Source: Chryseobacterium sp. (GTDB lineage: Bacteria; Bacteroidota; Bacteroidia; Flavobacteriales; Weeksellaceae). Taken from it: 64,000 nucleotides of DNA. Location of the stretch: positions 1 to 64,000 of the forward strand of contig JAITUA010000015.1 of NCBI GenBank assembly GCA_031286615.1. Reading direction: 5' to 3'. This document shows, one piece after another, positions 36,213 to 44,967 of the stretch. Under the pieces are notes generated by a model. The model had not been told where the DNA came from. It made no database searches and saw only the letters and a list, made by a program, of their open reading frames with translations. The translations under genes and the position numbers were made by a program. Every line of letters starts with the position of its first letter. Within the stretch, counting starts at the first letter, position 1.

Positions 36213-36218
36213 TATTTC

Positions 36219-36917
36219 ATGATAGATAAAAGAGTAAAAAATGCAAAGGAGGCCATCGAAGGAATTCAGGATGGAATGACACTGATGCTTGGCGGATTCG
36301 GTCTTTGCGGTATCCCTGAAAACTCAATCAATGCTTTGGTAGAAAGTGATGTGAAAGAGCTTACCTGTATTTCAAACAATGCAGGAGTAGATGATTTCGG
36401 ATTAGGATTACTGCTTCACAAAAGACAGATCAAGAAAATGATCTCTTCTTATGTAGGAGAAAATGCTGAATTTGAAAGACAGATGCTTTCCGGTGAGCTG
36501 GATGTAGAACTTACTCCACAGGGAACTTTAGCAGAAAAATGCAGAGCTGCCCAGGCGGGAATTCCAGCGTTTTATACCCCTGCAGGATACGGAACTGAAG
36601 TAGCAGAAGGGAAAGAAGTAAAAGAATTCAAAGGAAAGCCTCACATTCTGGAGCATGCTTACGAAGCAGATTATTCTATCGTAAAAGCATGGAAAGGAGA
36701 TCATGCCGGAAACCTTATCTTCAAAGGATCAGCAAGAAACTTCAACCATCCTATGGCAGGTGCTGCAAAAATCACCATTGCTGAAGTAGAAGAATTGGTA
36801 GAACCGGGACAATTGGATCCAAACGAAATTCATATTCCGGGAATCATGATTCAAAGAATTTTCCAGGGAGAAAAATTTGAAAAAAGAATTGAGCAGAGAA
36901 CCGTAAGAACTAAATAA
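36219..36917 (+). CDS. scoA: Succinyl-CoA:3-oxoacid CoA-transferase subunit A
   Basis: A 232-aa alpha subunit of class I CoA-transferase. Recognised from '[18 protein letters not shown]', '[17 protein letters not shown]', '[30 protein letters not shown]' and '[20 protein letters not shown]'. With subunit B it moves CoA between succinyl-CoA and acetoacetate, linking ketone-body or branched-chain amino-acid breakdown to the citric acid cycle. In most genomes scoA and scoB are adjacent; here an ABC transporter gene in the opposite direction lies between them. Confidence 0.95.
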   Translation: MIDKRVKNAKEAIEGIQDGMTLMLGGFGLCGIPENSINALVESDVKELTCISNNAGVDDFGLGLLLHKRQIKKMISSYVGENAEFERQMLSGELDVELTPQGTLAEKCRAAQAGIPAFYTPAGYGTEVAEGKEVKEFKGKPHILEHAYEADYSIVKAWKGDHAGNLIFKGSARNFNHPMAGAAKITIAEVEELVEPGQLDPNEIHIPGIMIQRIFQGEKFEKRIEQRTVRTK

Positions 36918-36935
36918 TAAGCTCAGATAATAAAC

Positions 36936-36968
36936 AAAAAAGCGCTGAAATATTTTCAGCGCTTTTTT
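36936..36968. terminator. Bidirectional terminator scoA / ABC exporter
   Basis: 15-bp arms AAAAAAGCGCTGAAA (36936-36950) and complement (36954-36968). The last bases overlap the stop codon of the minus-strand ABC gene. Confidence 0.9.
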
Positions 36969-38770
36969 TATGCTTGAGGAGTCAGTGTTTTTCTTTCCCC
37001 GATCTGTTGTCTCCACATGGCGTAGTAAAGTCCTTTTTCGGCAATCAGATTGCTGTGAGAACCTGTTTCCACTACCTGTCCGCGTTCAAGAACATAGATT
37101 TTATCAGCATGCATAATCGTACTTAAACGGTGTGCAATAAGTACTGTAATCTGTTCTCTTTCTTTTGATATGTCTTTGATGGTTGTCGTAATTTCCTCTT
37201 CAGTAATACTGTCCAAGGCAGAAGTCGCTTCGTCAAATATAAGAAGATGAGGTTTTCTTAAAAGAGCCCTTGCAATTGCTATTCTTTGTTTTTCACCGCC
37301 ACTCAGTTTCAGACCGCCTTCACCAATAATGGTTTCAATTCCTTTCTCAGCCCTTTCCAGCAATGCAGTACAGCTCGATTTCTGTAAAGCAAGAGCCAGT
37401 TCCTCTTCAGTAGCTGATGGATTTACAAAAAGAAGGTTTTCTTTAATAGTTCCTGCAAATAATTGGGTATCCTGCGTTACAAAACCAATCTGATTTCTCA
37501 GTTCATCAAAATCAAACTCTTTTCCATTAATTCCATTGTAAAAAATATTCCCCTCCTGAGGCCTGTACAATCCAACCAGCAGTTTTACCAATGTACTTTT
37601 TCCGGAACCACTAGGCCCTACAAAAGCAATCGTTTCTCCGTTTTTAAGATCAAAAGAGATATTATTTAAAGCTTTATACTGTGCAGACTGATGTTTGAAA
37701 GAAACATGTTTGAATTCCAGTTCCTCAATAGCGCCAATTTGTTTCGGATGAAGAGGTTTTTCTTCCACTTCTTTTTTCATTAAACGGTCAAAATTCTGAA
37801 GAGACGCTTCAGCTTCACGATAAGAAATAATAATATTCCCAATCTCCTGCATCGGCCCGAAAATAAAAAAACCGTAAAACATCAGAGACAGATATTGCCC
37901 TGGAGTTACAATGTTTTTAAAAATCAAATACAATAAAGTCAGCGTAATCATCTGCTGAAGAAAGTTCACCATCGTTCCCTGGATAAAACTTAAAGAACGG
38001 ATGCTTTTCACCTTTCTCAGCTCAAGACCAAGAATTTTATAGGTATTGTTATTCAAACGAATCACTTCCTGATTGGTTAGCCCCAAGCTTTTGACAATTT
38101 CAATATTTCTTAAGCTTTCTGTAGTACTTCCCGCCAGAGCAGTAGTTTCAGTAACAATGTTTTTCTGAATACTTTTTATTCTCTTGCTCAATAGATTGGT
38201 GACAAAAGCAATCAGGAAAATTCCACAGATATACACCGGCATAATAGACCAGTGTAAACGGATAGCATACACTGAAACGAAAATAATACTGACTAAAATT
38301 CCGAAGAAAATATTAATAAAGTTGGTGATGAATTTCACCGTATCTTCTCTTACTTTGGTTAAAATAGACAAGGTTTCACCACTTCTCTGATCCTCAAACT
38401 CCTGATAGGGAAGAGCCATAGAGTGCTTTAATCCATCTGTAAATATTTTAGCTCCAAACTTTTGGGTAATAACGCTTACCACATAATCCTGAAAAGCCTT
38501 GGCAATTCTACTTACCATTGCCGTTCCGATAAGAAGCCCAAGGAAATAAAAAGCACCATGATATAAGGAACTTCCATATAAATATTCATTCAGGTTTCTG
38601 GGTAACAGCTTTTCTTTATCAAAAAAGTTGGGATGAGTAACCAGCTGGTCCAGAATATTTCCGGTAATAGCTGGTGCAAATAAAGAGAAAACCTGGTTAA
38701 TAGTGGCTAAAAATAATGAAATGAGAATCAGCCACTGATAAGGTTTAAGATATTTGAAAAGTATTTTCAT
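36968..38770 (-). CDS. ABC exporter, fused permease-ATPase
   Basis: About 600 aa from the start 'MKILFKYLKPYQWLILISLF'; a further ATG 7 codons upstream (38791) is less likely. N-terminal transmembrane domain with six helices, then an ATPase domain with Walker A 'VGPSGSGKSTLVKLL' (near residue 390), Q-loop 'GFVTQDTQLF', signature 'LSGGEKQRIAIARALL', Walker B 'LLIFDEATSALD' and the switch histidine 'IAHRLST'. It is of the MsbA/lipid-A and multidrug half-transporter type and would work as a homodimer in the inner membrane. Substrate unknown. It lies opposite to the CoA-transferase genes on both sides. Confidence 0.93.
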   Translation of the reverse strand: MKILFKYLKPYQWLILISLFLATINQVFSLFAPAITGNILDQLVTHPNFFDKEKLLPRNLNEYLYGSSLYHGAFYFLGLLIGTAMVSRIAKAFQDYVVSVITQKFGAKIFTDGLKHSMALPYQEFEDQRSGETLSILTKVREDTVKFITNFINIFFGILVSIIFVSVYAIRLHWSIMPVYICGIFLIAFVTNLLSKRIKSIQKNIVTETTALAGSTTESLRNIEIVKSLGLTNQEVIRLNNNTYKILGLELRKVKSIRSLSFIQGTMVNFLQQMITLTLLYLIFKNIVTPGQYLSLMFYGFFIFGPMQEIGNIIISYREAEASLQNFDRLMKKEVEEKPLHPKQIGAIEELEFKHVSFKHQSAQYKALNNISFDLKNGETIAFVGPSGSGKSTLVKLLVGLYRPQEGNIFYNGINGKEFDFDELRNQIGFVTQDTQLFAGTIKENLLFVNPSATEEELALALQKSSCTALLERAEKGIETIIGEGGLKLSGGEKQRIAIARALLRKPHLLIFDEATSALDSITEEEITTTIKDISKEREQITVLIAHRLSTIMHADKIYVLERGQVVETGSHSNLIAEKGLYYAMWRQQIGERKTLTPQA

Positions 38771-38892
38771 TCTGTTAAAATAATGAAGCAAAATTACAGA
38801 TATTATTTTAACTAACAGTGTTAATTATTGAATACAACAAAGCCCTTTTGTATTCAAGTGAAAATAATTAAATTGCAGTCTAAGTTTTTATT

Positions 38893-39546
38893 ATGCTTAC
38901 AAAAGAACAAATTGCCAAAAGAATTTCAAAAGAACTGAAAGATCGTTATTATGTAAACCTGGGAATTGGGATTCCTACTTTGGTTGCCAACTATGTTCCG
39001 GAAGGTATTTCCGTAGAATTCCAGAGTGAGAACGGAGTTTTGGGGATGGGGCCTTTCCCTTTCGCAGGAGAAGAAGATGCTGATATCATCAATGCCGGAA
39101 AACAGACTATTACTATTTTAGAAGGAGGTTCATTCTTCGATTCTGCATTCAGTTTCGGAATGATCCGTGGTCAGAAAGTAGACCTTACCATCCTTGGAGC
39201 AATGGAAGTTTCAGAAAACGGAGATATTGCCAACTGGAAGATTCCCGGAAAAATGGTAAAAGGAATGGGAGGTGCAATGGACCTTGTAGCTTCTGCTGAA
39301 AACATTATTGTTGCAATGATGCATGTGAATAAAGCAGGAGAAAGTAAAATCCTTAAGAAATGTACACTTCCTCTAACAGGAGTTAACTGCGTGAAAAAAG
39401 TGGTTACTGAACTAGCTGTTCTGGATGTAACTCCGGCAGGTTTCAAACTGGTGGAAAGAGCACCGGGAGTTTCAGTAGAAGATATTATTAAAGCTACAGA
39501 AGCAGATCTGATCATTGAAGGTGAAATTCCTGAAATGCAATTCTAA
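38893..39546 (+). CDS. scoB: Succinyl-CoA:3-oxoacid CoA-transferase subunit B
   Basis: A 217-aa beta subunit. The catalytic glutamate that forms the CoA thioester is in 'FQSENGVLGMGPFPF' (E46). Other marks: 'VNLGIGIPTLVANYVP', 'GGSFFDSAFSFGMIRGQKVDL', 'GAMEVSENGDIANWKIPGK' and 'GMGGAMDLV'. It pairs with the alpha subunit encoded 2 kb upstream. Its 122-bp upstream spacer must hold its own promoter, since the gene before it reads the other way. Confidence 0.95.
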   Translation: MLTKEQIAKRISKELKDRYYVNLGIGIPTLVANYVPEGISVEFQSENGVLGMGPFPFAGEEDADIINAGKQTITILEGGSFFDSAFSFGMIRGQKVDLTILGAMEVSENGDIANWKIPGKMVKGMGGAMDLVASAENIIVAMMHVNKAGESKILKKCTLPLTGVNCVKKVVTELAVLDVTPAGFKLVERAPGVSVEDIIKATEADLIIEGEIPEMQF

Positions 39547-39560
39547 TCTGATTATAATAT

Positions 39561-39597
39561 AAAATTTTCGGCCTCACAAAGTGAGGCCGAAAATTTT
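39561..39597. terminator. Terminator after scoB
   Basis: 17-bp perfect stem (39561-39577 and 39581-39597) with GGCCTCAC/GTGAGGCC at the tip, A and T tracts at the base, 3-nt loop. Confidence 0.9.
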
Positions 39598-39612
39598 TGT
39601 AAGACATAAAAT

Positions 39613-40728
39613 AAAAGCGACATAGGAAATCGGAGCGTTAAGAAAATAAATTCTGAGAACGTTAAGAAAATTCTCCTGTCCGAAGCGCGAGACATGCCCA
39701 GAACTGATTCAACAATACTGAATTCGCGCAAGTTTAGAATTTTTAGAGAACAGGATTTATTTTTAGCGAAGAGGTCCAGGTCTTGAATTTTTGTTTCAAG
39801 ACAAAAGAAATTAAAGCCCACAAAAAAGCTGCTTCAACATGAAACGTTTTTATATTTAAACCTCTGGAAAAAGGAAAATATTTCTAATAATAACTTTAAA
39901 AGCGACATAGGAATTCGGAGCGTTAAGAAAATAACTCCTGAGAACGTTAAGAAAATTCTCCTGTCCGAAGCGCGAGACATGCTTAGAACTGATTCAACAA
40001 TAATGAATTCGCGCAAGTTTAGAATTTTTAGAGAACAGGATTTATTTTTAGCGGAGAGATCCAGGTCTTGAATTTTTGTTTCTTTTGTTTTAGGACAAAA
40101 GAAATTAAAACCCACCAAAAAATTATTATAATTGAACCTGCTTTTATCATTTAAAATTCTGCCAAATATTTCTATAAATGACTTTAAAAGCGACATAGGA
40201 AATCGCAGCGTTAAAAAAATAAATTCTGAGAACGTTAAAAAAATTCTATTGTCCGAAGCGCGAGACAGACTTAGAACCGATTCAACAATAGTGAATTCGC
40301 GCAAGTTTAGAATTTTTAGAGAACAGGATTTATTTTTAGCGAAGAGTTTCAGGTCTTGAATTTTTGTTTCTTTTGTTTCAAGACAAAAGAAATTAAAACC
40401 TAACAAAAGCTGCTTCAACATGAACGTTTTTTATATTTAAACTTCTGGAAAAGGGAAAATATTTCTAATAATAACTTTAAAAGCGACATAGGAAATCGCA
40501 GCGTTAAAAAAATAAATTCTGAGAACGTTAAGAAAATTCTCCTGTCCGAAGCGCGAGACAGACTTAGAACCGATTCAACAATATTGAATTCGCGCAAGTT
40601 TAGAATTTTTAGAGAACAGGATTTATTTTTAGCGGAGAGATCCAGGTCTTGAATTTTTGTTTCTTTTGTTTCAAGACAAAAGAAATTAAAGCCCACAAAA
40701 AAAGCTGCTTCAACATGAAACAGCTTTT
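39613..40728. repeat. Four tandem copies of a ~290-bp noncoding repeat
   Basis: Each unit begins 'aaaagcgacatagga' and starts at 39613, 39898, 40186 and 40479 (spacing 285, 288, 293). Conserved blocks within each unit: 'gaacgttaagaaaattctcc', 'gtccgaagcgcgagacat', 'gaattcgcgcaagtttagaa', 'agaacaggatttatttttag', and a 'tttcttttgttt...gacaaaagaaa' inverted pair. Indels between copies are not multiples of three. Minus-strand open frames (such as 39834-40421) cross the units but share no start, and plus-strand frames also exist, so I take it as noncoding. The last copy ends in the terminator of the DUF4197 gene. Confidence 0.8.
40699..40728 (-). terminator. Terminator of DUF4197 gene
   Basis: AAAAGCTG (40699-40706) / CAGCTTTT (40721-40728) with a T run on the minus strand. 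The same 'aaaagctgcttcaacatgaa' half recurs in other repeat units, where the partner arm is altered. Confidence 0.75.
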
Positions 40729-40748
40729 AATATTTAGTTTAAACTTGC

Positions 40749-41561
40749 TTATTTCCCATCCTGCGCCCCAAACACCTTCTGCAAAATACTTGTCGTCCTC
40801 ATTGCCGGGGTATTTCTGATTCCGCTTTCTTTATCGGCTACCATTTTGAATACACCGTTGATGGTTTCTGTAGTAACATATTCGTTAAGATCTGTTGTTA
40901 CAGACTGTCCTGTAAAAGTATTGTATTTTGAAATCAGGTTTTTCCAAAGCGTATCAGCACCTACTTTTCCTAATGATGCCTTTACTTTAGGCTGAAAAGC
41001 ACTAAACAGTTGACTTTGGGTTTTTCCCTGAAGATAACTTGTTGCTGCATTATTACTGCCTAATAAAATGTTTTTGGCATCCGTAATCGTCATGGAAGTA
41101 ATAGCGTTGGTAAAAATAGGAGCCGCTTCTGTTACGGCATCTTCAGCAGCTCTGTTCAATAATTTTACGCCTTCATCAGCAAGACTTCCCATACCGATGG
41201 AACGTAAAGTAGTATCGATCTTTCTTAATTTTTCTGGCATTAAAATTTTTACCGCTTCATTTTTGAAAAACCCATCTGTAATCGCCAGTTTTTTGACTCC
41301 ATCCGTTACCCCGATGCTTAATGCTTCTTTTAATCCGGAAGAAATCTGAGTAGAGGTAAGGTTTCCAAGATTAGCAGATGATTTATTAGTCTGGGTGGAA
41401 GTTGTCGTTGAGGTAGTACTTTTAGTACCGTTATTTTTTACGGGAACGTTCAGATCTACGCCTGTTTTGTCTTTAACGGTAGATTTTATGATATCAAAAA
41501 TTTGTGCCTGTGTTGACATTGAGAATAATAATCCAACTGCCAGAAAAATGTTTTTTGTCAT
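40749..41561 (-). CDS. DUF4197 domain-containing secreted protein
   Basis: About 270 aa from 'MTKNIFLAVGLLFSMSTQAQ', a good signal peptide; a start 5 codons upstream (41576) is also open. After a Thr/Ser-rich linker comes the DUF4197 region: 'QISSGLKEALSIGVTDGVKKL', 'DGFFKNEAVKILMPEKLRKI', 'LLNRAAEDAVTEAAPIFTNAI', 'NEYVTTETINGVFKMVADKE', 'RTTSILQKVFG'. The family is helical, periplasmic or exported, and of unknown function. Single gene. Confidence 0.9.
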   Translation of the reverse strand: MTKNIFLAVGLLFSMSTQAQIFDIIKSTVKDKTGVDLNVPVKNNGTKSTTSTTTSTQTNKSSANLGNLTSTQISSGLKEALSIGVTDGVKKLAITDGFFKNEAVKILMPEKLRKIDTTLRSIGMGSLADEGVKLLNRAAEDAVTEAAPIFTNAITSMTITDAKNILLGSNNAATSYLQGKTQSQLFSAFQPKVKASLGKVGADTLWKNLISKYNTFTGQSVTTDLNEYVTTETINGVFKMVADKESGIRNTPAMRTTSILQKVFGAQDGK

Positions 41562-41796
41562 CCTATTTTTTTGCAAATTTAAATCTTTTAATTTTTTTTA
41601 ATCGTCTAAGTTGATCAAAAAGCAAACCATAATACAGAGAATATAATAGAAGAATATCTAAAAAAAATGATTTAGTAAACTGTAAATTGTCCATTCATAA
41701 GAATTTAAACAATTTAAGATGTCTAAATTTTGTTTTTAAAAAGGCCCAAAGAGTTTTGAAAAATAATTATCTTAGCTTAAATCTTAATTCCATCCA

Positions 41797-44058
41797 ATGA
41801 TACGGACTTTTTTAGTATTTTTTGTATTGATTTCAAACGTAATTTTTGCCCAAAATAAATTGAATTTAATTCCTTACCCTCAAAAAGTTGAATTTTCACA
41901 GGGAGAGTTTTTAATACCTGAAACTCTGTTCTTAAGCAGCAATTTACCAAAAGAAGAAACAGAATATTTCAAAAAAAGATTAGGTTCTCAGTTTAAATTT
42001 CAGAATATTCAAAAGGATGGTGGAAGCCATTTGACCTACTCTATGATTCCTGCAGCTTCAACAGATGGAGAGCAGAAAAAAGAGTATTATTCAATAGAAA
42101 TTTCTCCAAAACAGATTCATATAAAATCGTACACCAAACAAGGCTATTTTCTGGCACTGCAAACATTGATTCAGGTTTTCGAGCAATATAAAGAGAGTAA
42201 GAAAATTCCGGCTTTAAAAATCGAAGATCAGCCAAAGTTTGCCTGGAGAGGAATGCATCTGGATGTATGCCGTCATTTTTTCACAGTGGAAGAGGTTAAG
42301 CAATATATAGACTATCTGGCGATGTATAAGCTGAATACTTTCCACTGGCATTTAACAGATGATCAGGGATGGAGAATTGAAATTAAAAAATATCCAAAAC
42401 TGACTCAGATAGGTTCAAAACGTAAAGAATCCATGATTGGAGCTTATGTTGATAATACTTTTGACGGGAAACCTTACGGACCTTATTTTTATACTCAGGA
42501 ACAAATAAAAGAAGTGGTAAAATATGCTCAGGACAGACATATCACTGTAGTTCCGGAAATCGAAATGCCAGGACATGCTTTGGCTGCGTTATCTGCATAT
42601 CCTGAATTAGCCTGCACAAAAGGGCCTTTTGAGGCTGCTACAAAATGGGGTGTTTTTGATGATGTTTTCTGCCCGAAAGATGAAACATTTACTTTTCTGG
42701 AAAATGTTTTGGATGAAGTGATAAAGTTATTCCCATCCCAATACATTCACATCGGGGGTGACGAATGCCCGAAAACACGATGGAAAGAATGTGCACACTG
42801 CCAGGAGTTGATTAAGAAAAACAACTTAAAAGATGAGCATGGCTTACAAAGCTACTTTATTCATAGAATTGAAAAATATGTCAACAGCAAAGGACGAAAA
42901 ATCATTGGCTGGGACGAAATTTTGGAAGGAGGATTGGCTCCCAACGCTGCTGTGATGAGCTGGACCGGTGTCAACGGAGGTATTGAAGCCGCAAAATCAA
43001 AACATTTTGCCGTAATGACTCCCGGAGCATACTGTTATTTCGACCATTATCAGGGAGATCCACAATCTGAGCCTAATGCTTTTGGTGGTTTTACTCCTTT
43101 AGACAAAATATACTCTTACAATCCTATTCCTTCCGAACTGAATGCCGAACAGGCCAAATATATTATGGGAGTTCAGGCTAATTTATGGACAGAATATATT
43201 TTAGACTTTAAACAGGTACAATATATGATCTTCCCAAGATTAATGGCACTTTCCGAAGTGGGTTGGGGAACCTCAGATCCTAAAAATTATAAAGAGTTTG
43301 AAAACAGAGTAATCAATCAGTTTAAAGTTCTGGATAAGATGAAGGTGAACTATGCCAAAAGCATTTATAATATCACCGGAAAAGTAATTCCTTCAAATAA
43401 CGGAATTGCTTATGAACTGTCTACCTCGCAGAATTCAAACGGGATCAGATATACTTTTGACGGAACAGATCCTTCCATCAATTCTAAAACTTATGAGAAA
43501 GCTGTTCAGATTCCTAATTCTTTAACGATAAAATCAGCTTATTTTGAAGATGGTCAGTTGAAAAGTGCTATCTCTACTCAGCAGTTTACTATTTCAAAGA
43601 CTACCGGAAAAAACATAAGCCTTGAACAGCAGCCAAGTGAAAATTATTCTTTTGGAGGTGCTTTTACTTTGGTAGATGGTATTATCGGAAATGTAAAACA
43701 ACTTGGTAAAACATGGCTTGGCTTTCAGGGGAAAGATGTGGTGGCAACAATAGATTTTGGTCAGAAAACAGCTTTTTCAGAAGTTTATTTCAATACCCTT
43801 GAAAATAAAGGAAGCTGGATTCACCTTGCAAAATCTGCGAAAATTTTCGTTTCTGATGATAATAAGAATTTTAAAATGATCAAGGAGATTGCGGCCGCAG
43901 AGATTCAAAATACCAAAGGAAAAATCAGATTGAATGTAGGAAAGCAGAATGCAAAATACCTGAAAGTAAGTATAGAAAATGCAGGCATTATTCCGGCAGG
44001 AAATCCTGGAGCAGATTCAAAGGCATGGCTGTTTGTAGATGAAATTGGTGTAAATTAG
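41797..44058 (+). CDS. Beta-N-acetylhexosaminidase, GH20
   Basis: A 753-aa secreted enzyme: signal peptide ('VFFVLISNVIFAQNK'), N-terminal GH20b domain, catalytic GH20 barrel ('FAWRGMHLDVCRHFFTVEEV', 'LNTFHWHLTDDQGWRIEIKKY', 'VVPEIEMPGHALAALSAYPEL') with the catalytic Asp-Glu pair in 'IHIGGDECPKTRW' (D322, E323), 'IIGWDEILEGG' and 'QANLWTEYI'. A chitobiase-type C-terminal domain ('GIRYTFDGTDPSINSKTYEKA') and a discoidin-like carbohydrate-binding domain (last ~150 residues) follow. It removes terminal GlcNAc or GalNAc from glycans or chitin oligomers. Confidence 0.94.
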   Translation: MIRTFLVFFVLISNVIFAQNKLNLIPYPQKVEFSQGEFLIPETLFLSSNLPKEETEYFKKRLGSQFKFQNIQKDGGSHLTYSMIPAASTDGEQKKEYYSIEISPKQIHIKSYTKQGYFLALQTLIQVFEQYKESKKIPALKIEDQPKFAWRGMHLDVCRHFFTVEEVKQYIDYLAMYKLNTFHWHLTDDQGWRIEIKKYPKLTQIGSKRKESMIGAYVDNTFDGKPYGPYFYTQEQIKEVVKYAQDRHITVVPEIEMPGHALAALSAYPELACTKGPFEAATKWGVFDDVFCPKDETFTFLENVLDEVIKLFPSQYIHIGGDECPKTRWKECAHCQELIKKNNLKDEHGLQSYFIHRIEKYVNSKGRKIIGWDEILEGGLAPNAAVMSWTGVNGGIEAAKSKHFAVMTPGAYCYFDHYQGDPQSEPNAFGGFTPLDKIYSYNPIPSELNAEQAKYIMGVQANLWTEYILDFKQVQYMIFPRLMALSEVGWGTSDPKNYKEFENRVINQFKVLDKMKVNYAKSIYNITGKVIPSNNGIAYELSTSQNSNGIRYTFDGTDPSINSKTYEKAVQIPNSLTIKSAYFEDGQLKSAISTQQFTISKTTGKNISLEQQPSENYSFGGAFTLVDGIIGNVKQLGKTWLGFQGKDVVATIDFGQKTAFSEVYFNTLENKGSWIHLAKSAKIFVSDDNKNFKMIKEIAAAEIQNTKGKIRLNVGKQNAKYLKVSIENAGIIPAGNPGADSKAWLFVDEIGVN

Positions 44059-44077
44059 TCTTATTAGAATTAAAAAA

Positions 44078-44719
44078 ATGCAGGACGATACCATCCTTTC
44101 TTCCGAATTTTCATCATCACCGGATCTGGTAGAAAAGCTGTATCAATATGGTACAACCAAAAACTACCATGAAGGAGATGTTATCTTAGATGAGAATGCT
44201 TCCATACGCTCTATTCCTATTGTGATGAAAGGAATGCTGAAGGTCATCAGGACTGAAGAGGATGGACGTGAAATTTTACTGTACTACATCAAAGCGGGAG
44301 AAAGCTGTATCATGTCTTTTCTCGGCGGAATGCACAATGAAAAAAGTATTGTAAAAGCCGAAATTGAAGAAGATGCGGAAATCCTTTTTTTACCGGTAGA
44401 CAAAGTCTCTTTATTCATTAAAGAACACCCGGAATGGTTAGATTATATCTTCAGATTGTATCATAAAAGGTTTGAAGAACTGTTGGATATCATCAATGCA
44501 ATTGCTTTCAAAAAAGTAGATGAAAGACTGTTGAATCTGCTGCAGAAAAAATCAGAACTTACTCACTCTGAAACCATCAACACAACCCATGAACAGCTTG
44601 CAAATGAGCTTGGAACTGCAAGAGTAGTCGTTTCCAGACTCCTGAAACAGCTGGAAGAAGACGGTAAACTAAAACTGGGCAGAAACAAAATCACGCTCCT
44701 GAAAACCCTCAATTCATAA
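44078..44719 (+). CDS. Crp/Fnr family regulator, first gene of sulfur region
   Basis: A 213-aa regulator. The N-terminal cyclic-nucleotide-binding fold ('YHEGDVILDENASIRSIPIVMKGMLKVI', 'ILLYYIKAGESCIMSFLGG') lacks cysteine clusters for an Fe-S centre, although 'ESCIMS' offers one cysteine. The C-terminal helix-turn-helix is 'THEQLANELGTARVVVSRLLKQLEEDGKLKL'. It lies 249 bp upstream of the TauE/SafE gene and on the same strand, so it is a candidate regulator of the sulfur genes, perhaps sensing persulfide or redox state. It follows the GH20 gene by only 19 bp. Confidence 0.9.
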   Translation: MQDDTILSSEFSSSPDLVEKLYQYGTTKNYHEGDVILDENASIRSIPIVMKGMLKVIRTEEDGREILLYYIKAGESCIMSFLGGMHNEKSIVKAEIEEDAEILFLPVDKVSLFIKEHPEWLDYIFRLYHKRFEELLDIINAIAFKKVDERLLNLLQKKSELTHSETINTTHEQLANELGTARVVVSRLLKQLEEDGKLKLGRNKITLLKTLNS

Positions 44720-44763
44720 ACTATACCTCATTTTAATGAAGGATACTCAAATTCCCATCCTTT

Positions 44764-44804
44764 GGAGGGGTGGCGAAAATTCAGAGAATTTTTGACGGGG
44801 TGGT
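44764..44804. repeat. Dispersed 40/41-bp palindrome-containing repeat, copy 2
   Basis: 'ggaggggtggcgaaaattca' to 'tgacggggtggt', the reverse complement of 19488-19527 apart from one base in an A tract. It lies in the spacer after the Crp gene. Confidence 0.7.
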
Positions 44805-44897
44805 CAAACCGCCATTGCAAACCAAAGGAGAACCAATCTCAGGTAATTTCCTTGTGTCCTTTGTGAACATATTAGTGTTCATTCGTGTTAAACCTTC

Positions 44898-44920
44898 CTT
44901 ATGTAACAAAAGTAGCTGTA
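44898..44920 (+). promoter_or_regulatory. 23-bp element before TauE/SafE gene (copy 1)
   Basis: 'cttatgtaacaaaagtagct' plus gta, identical to 45767-45789. It ends 47 bp before the TauE start. TGTAAC-spacer is compatible with one half-site of a Crp/Fnr-type operator. Two identical copies before two genes of one pathway argue for a regulator site or shared promoter. Confidence 0.55.
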
Positions 44921-44967
44921 CACCTCTTTTCACTTTCCCATTTTTGCCCTATTATTTGAATAGTAAA

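Noticed and set aside
39834-40696. Minus-strand frames encoding similar 'SRASDRRIFLTFSEF' peptides in the 290-bp repeats
   Set aside because: The similarity is due to the DNA repeat; copies differ by indels that are not multiples of three, frames have no consistent start, and the plus strand is also open in places.
44770-44967. N-terminal 66-residue extension of the TauE/SafE protein
   Set aside because: It reads through the dispersed 41-bp repeat and the 23-bp regulatory element; the family starts at the ATG at 44968.
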